Of a stretch of DNA of 64,000 bases, positions 40,413 to 49,349 are shown one piece after another. The stretch lies in NCBI RefSeq assembly GCF_001552535.1, contig NZ_BCRJ01000024.1, forward strand, positions 1-64,000, given 5' to 3'. The notes under the pieces were generated by a model. The model was not told the origin of the DNA and did no database searches. It saw nothing but the letters and a program-made list of their open reading frames with translations. The position numbers were made by a program, and so were the translations under genes. Position 1 is the stretch's first letter. The number at the start of each line of letters is the position of its first letter. This stretch comes from Nocardioides jensenii JCM 1364 = NBRC 14755 (GTDB lineage Bacteria > Actinomycetota > Actinomycetes > Propionibacteriales > Nocardioidaceae).

Positions 40413-43283
40413 TTGCTCGCGCTCGTCGCTGCCCATTTCATCGTGGCTGCGCTGACCCCTGCCCTGGTCAGGTTCTTGGGCCCGCGCGTCTTCCTGGTGG
40501 TCGCCGCGGTGCCGCTCGTCACGTTCGGCTGGGCAGTCGCCATGGCGCCACGGGTCACCGGCGGCGAGGTGCTCACCCAGTCGATCGAGTGGCTGCCCAA
40601 CCTGCACTTCGACATCACCCTCACCCTCGGTGTCCTGCCATGGCTGATGACGTTGATCGTCAGCGGCATCGGGGTCCTGGTCCTGGTCTACTGCCGGTGG
40701 TACTTCGCCGACGACGACCCGTCGTTGGGACAGTTCAGCGGCGTCTTCCTCGCCTTCGCCGGCGCCATGCTCGGGCTGGTGCTCTCCGACGACCTGCTCC
40801 TGCTCTACGTCTTCTGGGAGCTGACCACGGTCTTCTCCTACCTGTTGATCGGCAACGACCCCGGCCGGCGGGCCAGCCGGCTCGCGGCCATGCAGGCGTT
40901 GATCGTGACGACGCTGGGCGGGCTGGCGATGCTGGTCGGCGTCCTCATGCTGGGGCAGCTCAGCGGCACCCACCTGGCCAGTGAGCTGGTCGCGGATCCG
41001 CCGACCGGGGCGGTCGCGACGGTGGCCGTCGTCCTGGTCCTGGTCGGGGCAGTGAGCAAGTCGGCGTTGGTCCCGTTCCACTTCTGGCTGCCGGGCGCGA
41101 TGGCGGCGCCGACGCCGGTCAGCGCCTACCTCCACGCCGCCTCGATGGTGAAGGCCGGCGTCTTCCTGGTCGCCCTGCTCGCCCCCGGCTTCGCCGACAC
41201 CCCCGGCTGGCGACCCACCGTGCTCACCCTGGGCGTGCTGACCATGCTGCTCGGTGGGTGGCGGGCGCTGCGGCAGTACGACGTCAAGCTGCTCCTGGCC
41301 TACGGCACCGTCAGCCAACTCGGCTTCCTGCTGGTGGTCTTCAGCATCGGCACCCGCCACGCCGCCCTCGCCGGGTTGGCCATGTTGCTGGCGCACGCAC
41401 TGTTCAAGGCGACCCTGTTCCTCGTGGTCGGCATCATCGACCACAACGCAGGCACCCGCGACCTGCGCGAGCTCTCCGGTGTCGGCGCTCGTCTGCCGGT
41501 CGTCTTCGCGGCCTCGGTCGTCGCCGCCGCCTCGATGGCCGGGCTGCCGCCGATGCTCGGCTTCGTCGGCAAGGAGAGCGTCTTCGGTGCCCTGCTCGAG
41601 GACGGCAACTGGCTGGTGGTCGCGGGGGTGGTGGCCGGGTCGGCGCTGACCATGGCCTACACGCTGCGGTTCCTGTGGGGTGCGTTCGCCAGCAAGCCGG
41701 GCGTCGAGGAGACGCAGGTGGTGCCGGTCGCCCCCGGCTTCGCGGCCTCGCCGGTGATCCTGGCCTCGCTCACTCTCGGCCTGGGCTTCTTCGGACCAAC
41801 GCTGACCCACGCCTTCGAACCCCACGTGGCCCAATTCCCCGCGAGCCACCACCACGCCGAGCTCGCCCTCTGGCACGGCCTCGAGCTCCCCCTCCTGCTC
41901 TCCTTCGTCGCGATCGGTCTGGGCCTGCTGCTGTTCTGGAAGCGGCGTCTCTTCGCGCAGTTCCAGACCCTCGCGTCCTCCACGTGGAGCGCCGAGCGTC
42001 TCTACCGCGCGGGCATGCGAGCCGTGGACCGCAGTGCCGTCGAGGTCACCGGCTTCACCCAACGCGGCTCCGTGGCGGCGTACCTCGCGTTCATCCTGCT
42101 GGTCGTGCTCGCCCTGCCCGGCACGGTGATGCTGGCGAACCTGGGCACCGACCTCGACGTCGTGCTGTGGGACTCGCCCGCGCAGGGCGTCGTGGGCGCC
42201 CTGATCGTGGTCGCGGCGATCTTCACCGCCCGTTCCCGACGTCGACTGCGCGCCGTGATCCTGGTCGGCACCACCGGCTACGGCACCGCACTGCTGTTCC
42301 TGCTGCACGGTGCGCCCGACCTGGCGCTGACCCAGATCCTGGTCGAGACCACCAGCCTGGTCGTCTTCGTGCTGGTGCTGCGGCGACTCCCCGAGTACTT
42401 CACCGACCGGCCGCTGAGCGGTCGTCGTTGGCTCCGCATGCTGCTCGGTCTCGCCGTCGGACTGGCCGTCGCCGGCTTCATGCTGCTCGCGACGAACGCA
42501 CGCAGTGCCGACCCGGTCTCGGTCGACTTCCCCGAACCGGCGCTGGCCTACGGCGGCGGGCACAACATCGTCAGCGTGATCCTGCTCGACATCCGCGCCT
42601 GGGACACGCTCGGAGAGATCTCGGTGCTGGTCGCCGCCGCCACCGGGGTGGCCAGCCTGATCTTCCTCGACACCCGCCTGTCCGGCATCCGACGCGTGCG
42701 CGAGATCCCCTACCCCGAGACCGTCGAGAAGCTGCCCACCGCGGCCGGCCGTCGGGTGTGGCTCCCGGGCCCCCGCACGCTGAGCCCGGACCGCCGGTCG
42801 ATCATCTTCGAGGTCGTCACCCGGCTGATGTTCCACACCATGGTGGTGCTCTCGATCTACCTGCTCTTCGCCGGCCACAACCACGTCGGTGGCGGCTTCG
42901 CGGCCGGCATGGTCACCGGACTCGCCCTGATGGTCCGCTACCTGGCGGGCGGCCGCTACGAGCTCGACGAGGCGGCCCCGGTCGACGCCGGCATCCTGAT
43001 GGGCACCGGCCTGTTCCTCGCCGCTGCGGCAGCGCTCGCGCCGATCGCCTTCGGCGGCACGGTGCTCCAGAGCGCCCAGGTCGACTTCCACCTCGGGCCG
43101 CTCGGCGACCCGCACCTGGTCACCTCGGTCTTCTTCGACCTCGGGGTCTACCTCGTCGTGGTCGGGTTGATCCTCGACCTGCTGCGCACCTTCGGCTCCC
43201 GGCTCGACCGGCAGATCCTCCGGGCCGAACGCGAGTCCGATGAGGTCGCCGACCGTACGACGACAGTGGGTGTCACCCAGTGA
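40413..43283 (+). CDS. mrpA: Mrp Na+/H+ antiporter subunit A with fused MrpB domain
   Basis: A 956-residue membrane protein that starts the Mrp operon. Residues ~1-620 are the NuoL/ND5-like MrpA core with many helices, including the conserved proton-channel region (SKSALVPFHFWLPGAMAAPTPVSAYLHAASMVKAG). A DUF4040/MrpA C-terminal region follows (~620-780). The end (~800-930, RRSIIFEVVTRLMFHTMVVLSIYLLFAGHNHVGGGFAAG) is the MrpB domain, so A and B are one polypeptide as in many actinobacteria. The Mrp complex exchanges cytoplasmic Na+ for H+, supporting pH and salt tolerance. The TTG at 40413 is the first start after an in-frame TGA at 40401-40403. Confidence 0.93.
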   Translation: MLALVAAHFIVAALTPALVRFLGPRVFLVVAAVPLVTFGWAVAMAPRVTGGEVLTQSIEWLPNLHFDITLTLGVLPWLMTLIVSGIGVLVLVYCRWYFADDDPSLGQFSGVFLAFAGAMLGLVLSDDLLLLYVFWELTTVFSYLLIGNDPGRRASRLAAMQALIVTTLGGLAMLVGVLMLGQLSGTHLASELVADPPTGAVATVAVVLVLVGAVSKSALVPFHFWLPGAMAAPTPVSAYLHAASMVKAGVFLVALLAPGFADTPGWRPTVLTLGVLTMLLGGWRALRQYDVKLLLAYGTVSQLGFLLVVFSIGTRHAALAGLAMLLAHALFKATLFLVVGIIDHNAGTRDLRELSGVGARLPVVFAASVVAAASMAGLPPMLGFVGKESVFGALLEDGNWLVVAGVVAGSALTMAYTLRFLWGAFASKPGVEETQVVPVAPGFAASPVILASLTLGLGFFGPTLTHAFEPHVAQFPASHHHAELALWHGLELPLLLSFVAIGLGLLLFWKRRLFAQFQTLASSTWSAERLYRAGMRAVDRSAVEVTGFTQRGSVAAYLAFILLVVLALPGTVMLANLGTDLDVVLWDSPAQGVVGALIVVAAIFTARSRRRLRAVILVGTTGYGTALLFLLHGAPDLALTQILVETTSLVVFVLVLRRLPEYFTDRPLSGRRWLRMLLGLAVGLAVAGFMLLATNARSADPVSVDFPEPALAYGGGHNIVSVILLDIRAWDTLGEISVLVAAATGVASLIFLDTRLSGIRRVREIPYPETVEKLPTAAGRRVWLPGPRTLSPDRRSIIFEVVTRLMFHTMVVLSIYLLFAGHNHVGGGFAAGMVTGLALMVRYLAGGRYELDEAAPVDAGILMGTGLFLAAAAALAPIAFGGTVLQSAQVDFHLGPLGDPHLVTSVFFDLGVYLVVVGLILDLLRTFGSRLDRQILRAERESDEVADRTTTVGVTQ

Positions 43284-43735
43284 ACGCGAACCTGACCTTG
43301 ATCCTGACCGCGTCGTTCCTCTGCGGAACCGGCGTCTACCTGATCCTCGAGCGCAGCCTGACCCGGGTCCTGGTCGGGCTGCTGATGCTCGGCAACGGGG
43401 TGAACCTGCTGTTCATGGTCGCCGCCGGCCCGGCCGGCGGCCCGCCGATCATCGGCACCACGCCGACCGACGACATGGCCGACCCACTGCCGCAGGCCCT
43501 GGTCCTCACCGCGATCGTGATCGCACTCGGCACCACGGCGTTCCTCCTGGCCATGGCCCACCGCAGCTGGCAGCTCAACGGGCACGACGACGTCCAGGAC
43601 GACGTCGAGGACGCCGCGATCCGGTCGCTCGCCCAGGCCGACGAGGCCTCCGACAGCCACGACCTCTCCCACGAGCAGACCACGGACGACCCCGGCGACG
43701 AGGACCAGTTCGAGGAAGAGGGTGCTCCCTCGTGA
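43280..43735 (+). CDS. mrpC: Mrp Na+/H+ antiporter subunit C
   Basis: This 151-residue NuoK-like subunit has three membrane helices (ILTASFLCGTGVYLILER; VLVGLLMLGNGVNLLFMVA; ALVLTAIVIALGTTAFLLAMA). It carries an unusual acidic cytoplasmic tail (residues 105-151, rich in Asp/Glu) longer than in the Bacillus subunit. GTG 43280 overlaps the end of mrpA by four bases and its stop overlaps mrpD, so translation is coupled. Confidence 0.93.
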   Translation: MNANLTLILTASFLCGTGVYLILERSLTRVLVGLLMLGNGVNLLFMVAAGPAGGPPIIGTTPTDDMADPLPQALVLTAIVIALGTTAFLLAMAHRSWQLNGHDDVQDDVEDAAIRSLAQADEASDSHDLSHEQTTDDPGDEDQFEEEGAPS

Positions 43736-45429
43736 ACATGACCACGCTGGTGCCACTGCCCGTCGTCCTCCCCCTGCTCGGGGCCGGCGCCGCCCTGATG
43801 CTCTCCCACCGACCGCGCGCGCAGCGCCTCGTGACCATCGCCATCCTCAGCGCGGTGGTCATGGTCGCCGCGATCCTCGTCGTCGAGGCCGACCGCAACG
43901 GGCCCCAGGTCCTCTGGATCGGCGGATGGGCCTCGCCACTCGGCATTGCCCTGGTGGCCGACCGGCTCTCGGCCCTGATGCTGCTGGTCTCCGCGGTCGT
44001 CACCCTGCTGGTGCTGCTCTACTCCCTCGGCCAACGGATGACCGGCGACGAGACCGAGGCACCCCTGTCGATCTACCACCCGACCTTCCTGGTGCTGGTG
44101 GCCGGCGTCTCCAACGCTTTCCTGGCAGGTGACCTGTTCAACCTGTTCGTGTCGTTCGAGATGCTGCTCTTCGCCAGCTACGTGCTGCTGACCCTGGGTG
44201 GCACCGAGGCGCGCATCCGGGCCGGCACGATCTACGTCGTGGTCAACATGCTCTCCTCGAGCCTGTTCCTGATCGCCCTGGCCGCGGTCTACTCGGCCAC
44301 CGGCAGCCTCAACTTCGCCCAGCTCGCGACCCGTCTCGATGAGCTGCCCGACGGCACCGCGTTGATGTTGCAGCTCCTGCTGCTGACCACGTTCGCGATC
44401 AAGGCGGCCATCTTCCCGCTGTCGTTCTGGCTGCCGGACAGCTATCCGACGGCACCCGCGCCGGTCACCGCCGTGTTCGCGGGGTTGCTGACCAAGGTCG
44501 GCGTGTACGCCATTCTGCGGGTGCAGGTGCTGCTGTTCCCCGACTCGCCGCTGTCCGACCTGCTGCTGTGGGCGGCCCTGCTGACCATGCTGGTCGGCAT
44601 CCTGGGCGCGGTCGCCCAGTCCGACATCAAGCGCATGCTCTCGTTCACCCTGGTCAGCCACATCGGCTACATGGTCTTCGGCATCGGCCTGGCCACCGAG
44701 GCCGGCATCTCCGGCGCGATCTTCTACGTCGCCCACCACATCACCATCCAGACCGCGTTGTTCCTGGTCGTGGGACTGATCGAACGCCGCGCCGGCAGCA
44801 CCAGCCTGATCCGCATCGGTGGCCTGGCCCGGTTGTCCCCCGTGCTGGCACTGCTCTTCTTCGTGCCCGCGATGAACCTGGCCGGCATCCCACCGATGTC
44901 GGGGTTCCTCGGCAAGGTCGGGCTGCTCCAGGCCGGCATCGAGGTCGGCACGCCGATGGCCTACACGCTGGTCGCCGCCGGCGTGGTGACCAGCCTGCTG
45001 ACGCTCTACGCCATCGCGAAGACCTGGGGGCTCGCCTTCTGGCGCACGCCGGAGCAGGCGCACGAGATGATGCGCGCGCTGCCCGCGCTCGAGGACGACC
45101 TCGACGACAGTCATCACCGACAGGGATTCACCATCCACGGCCAGCACGTCCACATGGGTGGCACCGCGTTCGGCACTCGCGAGCTCGCCGAGGCCCGACG
45201 CGTGGTCGACGAGGACCAACCCGATCGTGACCTGCACCAGCGTCTCGACGACGGATCGCTGCCGACCCGACTGCCGCTCGGCATGGTCGTGCCGACCGCC
45301 GTCCTGATCGGCTTCAGTCTGGTGCTGACCCTGGTCGCCGGCCCCCTGTTCGGGTTCACCGACCGGGCCGCGCACGACCTGCAGGAACGGACGCCGTACA
45401 TCTCGGCCGTGCTGGGGGACAACGGATGA
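43732..45429 (+). CDS. mrpD: Mrp Na+/H+ antiporter subunit D
   Basis: The 565-residue NuoM/NuoN-like subunit has about 14 helices. Conserved channel residues include the Lys/Glu pair regions SFEMLLFASYVLLTLGG and AIKAAIFPLSFWLPDSYPTAPAPVTAVFAGLLTKVG. A soluble loop near residues 440-510 contains a His-rich segment (SHHRQGFTIHGQHVHMGG), unusual for this subunit, before the last helix. GTG 43732 overlaps the mrpC stop; ATG 43738 is an alternative. It is the second proton-pumping-type subunit of the complex. Confidence 0.93.
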   Translation: MNMTTLVPLPVVLPLLGAGAALMLSHRPRAQRLVTIAILSAVVMVAAILVVEADRNGPQVLWIGGWASPLGIALVADRLSALMLLVSAVVTLLVLLYSLGQRMTGDETEAPLSIYHPTFLVLVAGVSNAFLAGDLFNLFVSFEMLLFASYVLLTLGGTEARIRAGTIYVVVNMLSSSLFLIALAAVYSATGSLNFAQLATRLDELPDGTALMLQLLLLTTFAIKAAIFPLSFWLPDSYPTAPAPVTAVFAGLLTKVGVYAILRVQVLLFPDSPLSDLLLWAALLTMLVGILGAVAQSDIKRMLSFTLVSHIGYMVFGIGLATEAGISGAIFYVAHHITIQTALFLVVGLIERRAGSTSLIRIGGLARLSPVLALLFFVPAMNLAGIPPMSGFLGKVGLLQAGIEVGTPMAYTLVAAGVVTSLLTLYAIAKTWGLAFWRTPEQAHEMMRALPALEDDLDDSHHRQGFTIHGQHVHMGGTAFGTRELAEARRVVDEDQPDRDLHQRLDDGSLPTRLPLGMVVPTAVLIGFSLVLTLVAGPLFGFTDRAAHDLQERTPYISAVLGDNG

Positions 45430-45968
45430 GCCCGCAGCGGATGCCCCGCCACCGCACCCTCCAGTGGCCGATGCTGGTGTGGCTGACCCTGGTCTGGTTG
45501 ATGTTGTGGCGCGACTTCACCCTGGGCAACGCAGTCTCCGGATTCCTGGTCGCCCTCGGCGTGTGCCTGTTCTTCCCGCTGCCCCCGTTGCGCATGCACC
45601 TGCGGGTGCGCCCGGTCGCGCTGGTGTGGCTGCTGGTCCGGTTCCTGTGGGACGTCGTGGTCTCCAGCCTGCTCGTCGCGAAGGCGACGCTGGGGCCGAC
45701 GAAGAACCTGCGCAACGCCGTGGTCGAGGTGAACCTGAAGACACCGTCGGACTTCGTGCTCACCGTCGTCGCCGAGATGATCTGCCTGATCCCGGGCAGC
45801 CTCGCCGTCGAGGCTCGGCGCTCCACCCACACCGTGTTCTTCCATGCCTTCGACGTGCGCGACGAGGCCGGCGTGGAGATCTTCCGGCAACGGGTGCTGG
45901 CCCAGGAGCGTCGCGTGGTGAGGGCCTTCGGCACGCACATCGCCCACCTCGAGGAGGCGTCGTCATGA
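45426..45968 (+). CDS. mrpE: Mrp Na+/H+ antiporter subunit E
   Basis: This 180-residue subunit has two N-terminal membrane helices (residues ~15-50) and a third segment (ALVWLLVRFLWDVVVSSLLVA), then a soluble domain with KTPSDFVLTVVAEMICLIPGSLAVE, the MrpE core motif. MrpE is found only in Mrp complexes and is needed for function in Bacillus. ATG 45426 overlaps the mrpD stop (ATGA). Confidence 0.93.
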   Translation: MSPQRMPRHRTLQWPMLVWLTLVWLMLWRDFTLGNAVSGFLVALGVCLFFPLPPLRMHLRVRPVALVWLLVRFLWDVVVSSLLVAKATLGPTKNLRNAVVEVNLKTPSDFVLTVVAEMICLIPGSLAVEARRSTHTVFFHAFDVRDEAGVEIFRQRVLAQERRVVRAFGTHIAHLEEASS

Positions 45969-46249
45969 CCGTCGTGCTCTACCTCTGCGCCGGCATGCTG
46001 GGCCTGGCCGCACTTCTGCTGCTGGCCCGGATGACGATGGGGCCGACGATGCTCGACCGCACCGTCGCCCTCGACGTGCTCACCGCGGTCGGCATCTGCG
46101 CCCTGGCCCTGGAGGCGGCGCTGCACCGCAACACGACGACCCTGCCGATCCTGCTGGTGCTCACCCTGCTCGGCTTCGTGGGCTCGGTGAGCATCGCCCG
46201 GTTCAGCCGCGGCAGCGACGACATCGAAGCGGAGGACAGCGAGTCGTGA
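45965..46249 (+). CDS. mrpF: Mrp Na+/H+ antiporter subunit F
   Basis: A 94-residue subunit with three membrane helices. The conserved RMTMGPTMLDRTVALDVL segment between helices 1 and 2 identifies MrpF. ATG 45965 overlaps the mrpE stop. The C-terminus is acidic (DDIEAEDSES). Confidence 0.92.
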   Translation: MTVVLYLCAGMLGLAALLLLARMTMGPTMLDRTVALDVLTAVGICALALEAALHRNTTTLPILLVLTLLGFVGSVSIARFSRGSDDIEAEDSES

Positions 46250-46614
46250 ACTGGACCACCGTGGCCGACGTGATCGCCGCCGCCTGCATGCTCAGCGGAG
46301 CGACGCTGGCGCTGATCGCGGCGATCGGCGTCCTGCGCCTGCCCGACCTGCTCAGCCGGATGCATGCCGCCACCAAGCCCCAGGTGCTCGGCCTGCTCCT
46401 GGTGCTGACCGGCCTCGGTTTCCGGCTGCGCGACCCCGAGGCGATCGGCGTCCTGGTGCTGGTCGGGTTGTTCCAGCTGTTCACCTCGCCGGTGGCCAAC
46501 CACATGGTCGGCCGAGCCTCGTTCCGCGCCGGCCAGGTCGACCACGACCGCCTGATCGTGGACGAGCTCAGCGACTGCCTGCCGCAGATGGAGGAACCCC
46601 GCGGCGCCCCCTGA
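46246..46614 (+). CDS. mrpG: Mrp Na+/H+ antiporter subunit G
   Basis: This 122-residue subunit has three membrane helices and the family signature GVLRLPDLLSRMHAATKPQVLGLLL, completing the A(B)-C-D-E-F-G operon. GTG 46246 overlaps mrpF by four bases. A 22-bp-periodic repeat array starts five bases after the stop and fills the gap to the convergent gene. Confidence 0.92.
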   Translation: MNWTTVADVIAAACMLSGATLALIAAIGVLRLPDLLSRMHAATKPQVLGLLLVLTGLGFRLRDPEAIGVLVLVGLFQLFTSPVANHMVGRASFRAGQVDHDRLIVDELSDCLPQMEEPRGAP

Positions 46615-46618
46615 TCCA

Positions 46619-46684
46619 CGAGTTGTGGGGTTTCGCGCGTCGACTTGTTGATTTTGGTCCGTCGAGTCGTCAGTTCTCGTCGAC
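46619..46684 (+). repeat. Third array of the 22-bp intergenic repeat family
   Basis: Units start at 46619 (CGAGTTGTGGGGTTTCGCGC), 46641 (CGACTTGTTGATTTTGGTCC) and 46663 (CGAGTCGTCAGTTCTCGTCG). They keep the 22-base period and the CGA(C/G)T(T/C)GT core of the arrays at 29627-29763. The last unit runs into the stop of the thioredoxin-NHL gene. Confidence 0.6.
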
Positions 46685-48415
46685 GCCGCCCAGCGGGAGG
46701 ACGAGCTCGGCGTCTCCTCCGGGAGTGATCCGGATCGGGATGCCCCAGTCCTGCTGATGCATCCGGCAGGCAGCGCCCTCCCCACCCTGGACGTCGCACG
46801 ACGCCGCGCGGGCGGCCACGTGCAGCACGCCCTCCCCGACCACAGGGTCGAGCTCGAGGGTCCGGTCCAGGTCGGTGCCGCGGCCGTCTCCACCCCGGAT
46901 CAGGGCCGTCGGCGTGGCGGTCACCACCAGCTGGCTCGACGGGCCGAACCGGTCGTCGACCTTCTGGCCCGGCGGTGGCGCGAACGGCGTACGCAGCTGG
47001 AGCGTCGTGGCCACGTCGGTGACCGGTCGTTGCGTGCGGGACTCGAAGTCGGAGCTGGCCTCGTTCGTGTCCAGGGGGACGTCGGTGATGCGGTGCGCTG
47101 CCGACTCGACGACGTACGCCGTGTCGCCGCGCACGAGCAGGCCGGACGGTTCACCGAGCCCGGAAGCGATCGTGCTGACCAGGCCGGTCACCGGGTCGAA
47201 GCGGCGCAGAGCGCCGTTGTAGGTGTCGCAGACACCGATCGTGCCGTCGGGGAGGACGGCGACGCCCAGTGGGTGCTGGAGTCGTGCGTCGTCGCGCCCG
47301 CCGTCCTTGAAGCCGAAGTCGAAGAGTCCGTGGCCGACGACGGTGTGCACCTCGCCGGCCTCGACGAAGCGCAGTGACGAGGTCTCGGAGTCCGCGAGCC
47401 AGAGCCGCTCGCCGTCGACCGCCAGCCCGCTGGTCTGCGCGAACCAGGCCCGCTCCAGGGGCCCGTCGAGCAGCCCCTCGTTCGTCGTACCTGCGGCAAC
47501 CGCGACCGCACCGGTCCGCGGGTCGAAGGTCCAGAGCTGGTGGATGCCGGCCATCGCCACCCAGACCCTGCCCTGCCACCACGCGACGTCCCACGGGCTG
47601 GAGAGCCGCCGGGTGGATTCACCCTGCATCCACTGGGTGCCGTCCCCGGCCAGGGTGCGGACCTCGCCGGTGCTCAACGTGATGCCGGCCAGGCGATGGT
47701 TCACGGTGTCGGCGACCACCACGTCGTAGCCGACCTCGGCGGCCACGTCGTCCGGCAGCAGACACAGCCCGTTCGGCTCGCGGAAGCCGTCGAGTCGGCG
47801 TACGACGTCCTCCCCGTCGAGCTCGACGACCTGGTGGTGTCCGGCATCGGCCACGAGGGTGTGCCCGTCGGGCAGGGCGATGGCCTTGGCCGGGAAGCGC
47901 AGGTCGGTCCGCTCCGGCTCCGGCGGGACGTAGGGCGAGTCGCCGGGCTGGAGGGTGCCCTTCGAGCGGTGGGTGGCGACGAGCTCGCGGACCATCGCGC
48001 TGATCGCGTGCGCATGACCCTCCCCGGCATAGTGCGCGACCACGTAGCCCTCGGGGTCGATCAGCACCAGCGTCGGCCAGGCCCGGGCGGTGTAGTTCTG
48101 CCAGGTGATCAGCTCGGGGTCGTCGAGCACGGGATGTGCCACGGCGTAGCGCTCGACCGCGGCTGCGAGGGCGACGGGATCGGCCTCGTGCACGAACTTC
48201 GGTGAGTGGACGCCGATGATCACCAGCTCGTCGGCGAACTCCTCCTCGACCTCGCGCAGCTCGTCGAGCACGTGCAGGCAGTTGATGCAGCAGAACGTCC
48301 AGAAGTCGAGGAGCACGATGCGGCCGCGCAGCTCGCGCAGGGTCAGCGGTCCGTCGGTGTTCAGCCAGCCGCGGCCCCGGAGCTCGGGGGCGCGGACGCG
48401 TGGGGTGGCGCTCAT
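46670..48415 (-). CDS. Thioredoxin-like/NHL-repeat protein
   Basis: A 581-residue protein with an N-terminal thioredoxin/TlpA-like domain (residues ~1-160), which has LLDFWTFCCINCLHVLDE with the CxxC pair, a cis-Pro region (RAWPTLVLIDPEG) and GVHSPKF. It is fused to an NHL beta-propeller (~190-450, repeated blade motifs such as ADAGHHQVVELDG and VADTVNHRLAGI) and a small C-terminal beta domain. The same fusion occurs in NHLRC2-like proteins. The function is unknown, probably redox sensing or scaffolding in the cytoplasm. ATG 48415 starts the fold; the upstream open frame is not convincing. Confidence 0.9.
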   Translation of the reverse strand: MSATPRVRAPELRGRGWLNTDGPLTLRELRGRIVLLDFWTFCCINCLHVLDELREVEEEFADELVIIGVHSPKFVHEADPVALAAAVERYAVAHPVLDDPELITWQNYTARAWPTLVLIDPEGYVVAHYAGEGHAHAISAMVRELVATHRSKGTLQPGDSPYVPPEPERTDLRFPAKAIALPDGHTLVADAGHHQVVELDGEDVVRRLDGFREPNGLCLLPDDVAAEVGYDVVVADTVNHRLAGITLSTGEVRTLAGDGTQWMQGESTRRLSSPWDVAWWQGRVWVAMAGIHQLWTFDPRTGAVAVAAGTTNEGLLDGPLERAWFAQTSGLAVDGERLWLADSETSSLRFVEAGEVHTVVGHGLFDFGFKDGGRDDARLQHPLGVAVLPDGTIGVCDTYNGALRRFDPVTGLVSTIASGLGEPSGLLVRGDTAYVVESAAHRITDVPLDTNEASSDFESRTQRPVTDVATTLQLRTPFAPPPGQKVDDRFGPSSQLVVTATPTALIRGGDGRGTDLDRTLELDPVVGEGVLHVAARAASCDVQGGEGAACRMHQQDWGIPIRITPGGDAELVLPLGGVDEN

Positions 48416-48542
48416 GGCAACAAGTCTCCCGCGGCCTCGCAAGTCGAGCTCGACCGACCCACGGCCGCGTGAACGGGGCCGCGCAGGCGCCCGGCCTCCC
48501 CGCGGTCGCCCCTCAGCGACGAAGCCCTCTAGTCTCGGGCCC

Positions 48543-49349
48543 ATGACTGACGCGCAGCGACTCGCCCGCTACATCGAGGTCTGGTGGCAGGCGATCGACG
48601 ACTTCACGGCCCTGCTGGAAGAGCTCGCCGACCCCGACTGGACGAAGCCGACCGACCTGCCCGGTTGGAAGGTCCAGGACGTGGCGGCCCACACTGCCCA
48701 TCTCGAGGCCATCCTGGCCGGAGCACCCGAGGAGTCGATCGACATCGGCAAGCCCGACCATGTCACCGGCCTGCTCGGGCACTACACCGAGCAAGGGGTG
48801 GCGGCGCGCCGCGACCGCACTCCCGACGAGCTGATCAACGAGATCAGGCAGTCGACGACCAAGCGTCGCACCGAGCTGCTCGACGACCCGCCGACCGACG
48901 GCAAGGGCATGCCCGCACTGGTCTTCGGCGGCCTCCCCTGGGACTGGAACACCCTGCTGCGCAACCGTCCCCTCGACGTGTGGATGCACGAGCAGGACAT
49001 CCGCCGCGCGACGGACCGCCCGGGCAACCTGGACTCGGCAGCCGCCCGGCACACCAGCGACTACATGCTCGACGCGTTGCCGGTCATCGTCGGCAAGCGC
49101 GTGGCCCCGGCCAAGGGCACGACCGTCGTGCTCGCGGTCGCCGGCAACGAGGAACGGGCCGTGGTGATCGGGGACGACGGTCGCGCCGCACCCGTCGAGG
49201 TGCCGTGGAACCCGACCGTCCGGATCAGTCTCGGTCGCGAGGCGTTCATCGTGATGGCCGGCGGTCGTCGTACCCCCCTCGGTGTGGAGTTCCAGGGCGA
49301 CGCCACCCTCGGCCAGGCCGTCGTCGACGCGTTCCGGACCACGCCGTGA
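48543..49349 (+). CDS. DinB-fold/maleylpyruvate isomerase N-terminal family protein (TIGR03083-like)
   Basis: This 268-residue protein has the DinB-like four-helix domain. The family features are LARYIEVWWQAIDDFTALLEEL, DLPGWKVQDVAAHTAHLEA with the metal-ligand His, and DVWMHEQDIRRAT with a second His pair. The C-terminal part (~170-268) is the sterol-carrier-like/MDMPI_C beta domain. Relatives use mycothiol or bind metal for detoxification; the exact reaction here is unknown. ATG 48543 is the first start in a convincing context. It overlaps the SDR gene by four bases (GTGA). Confidence 0.88.
   Translation: MTDAQRLARYIEVWWQAIDDFTALLEELADPDWTKPTDLPGWKVQDVAAHTAHLEAILAGAPEESIDIGKPDHVTGLLGHYTEQGVAARRDRTPDELINEIRQSTTKRRTELLDDPPTDGKGMPALVFGGLPWDWNTLLRNRPLDVWMHEQDIRRATDRPGNLDSAAARHTSDYMLDALPVIVGKRVAPAKGTTVVLAVAGNEERAVVIGDDGRAAPVEVPWNPTVRISLGREAFIVMAGGRRTPLGVEFQGDATLGQAVVDAFRTTP

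Noticed and set aside
40266..43115. A 949-codon open frame antisense to mrpA
   Set aside because: Its product is Gln/His/Asp/Gly-rich with no domain, and it mirrors the strong GC third-position bias of mrpA on the other strand.
40413..43283. Missing mrpB gene, suggesting a broken antiporter operon
   Set aside because: The MrpB domain is fused to the C-terminus of MrpA, so the complex is complete.
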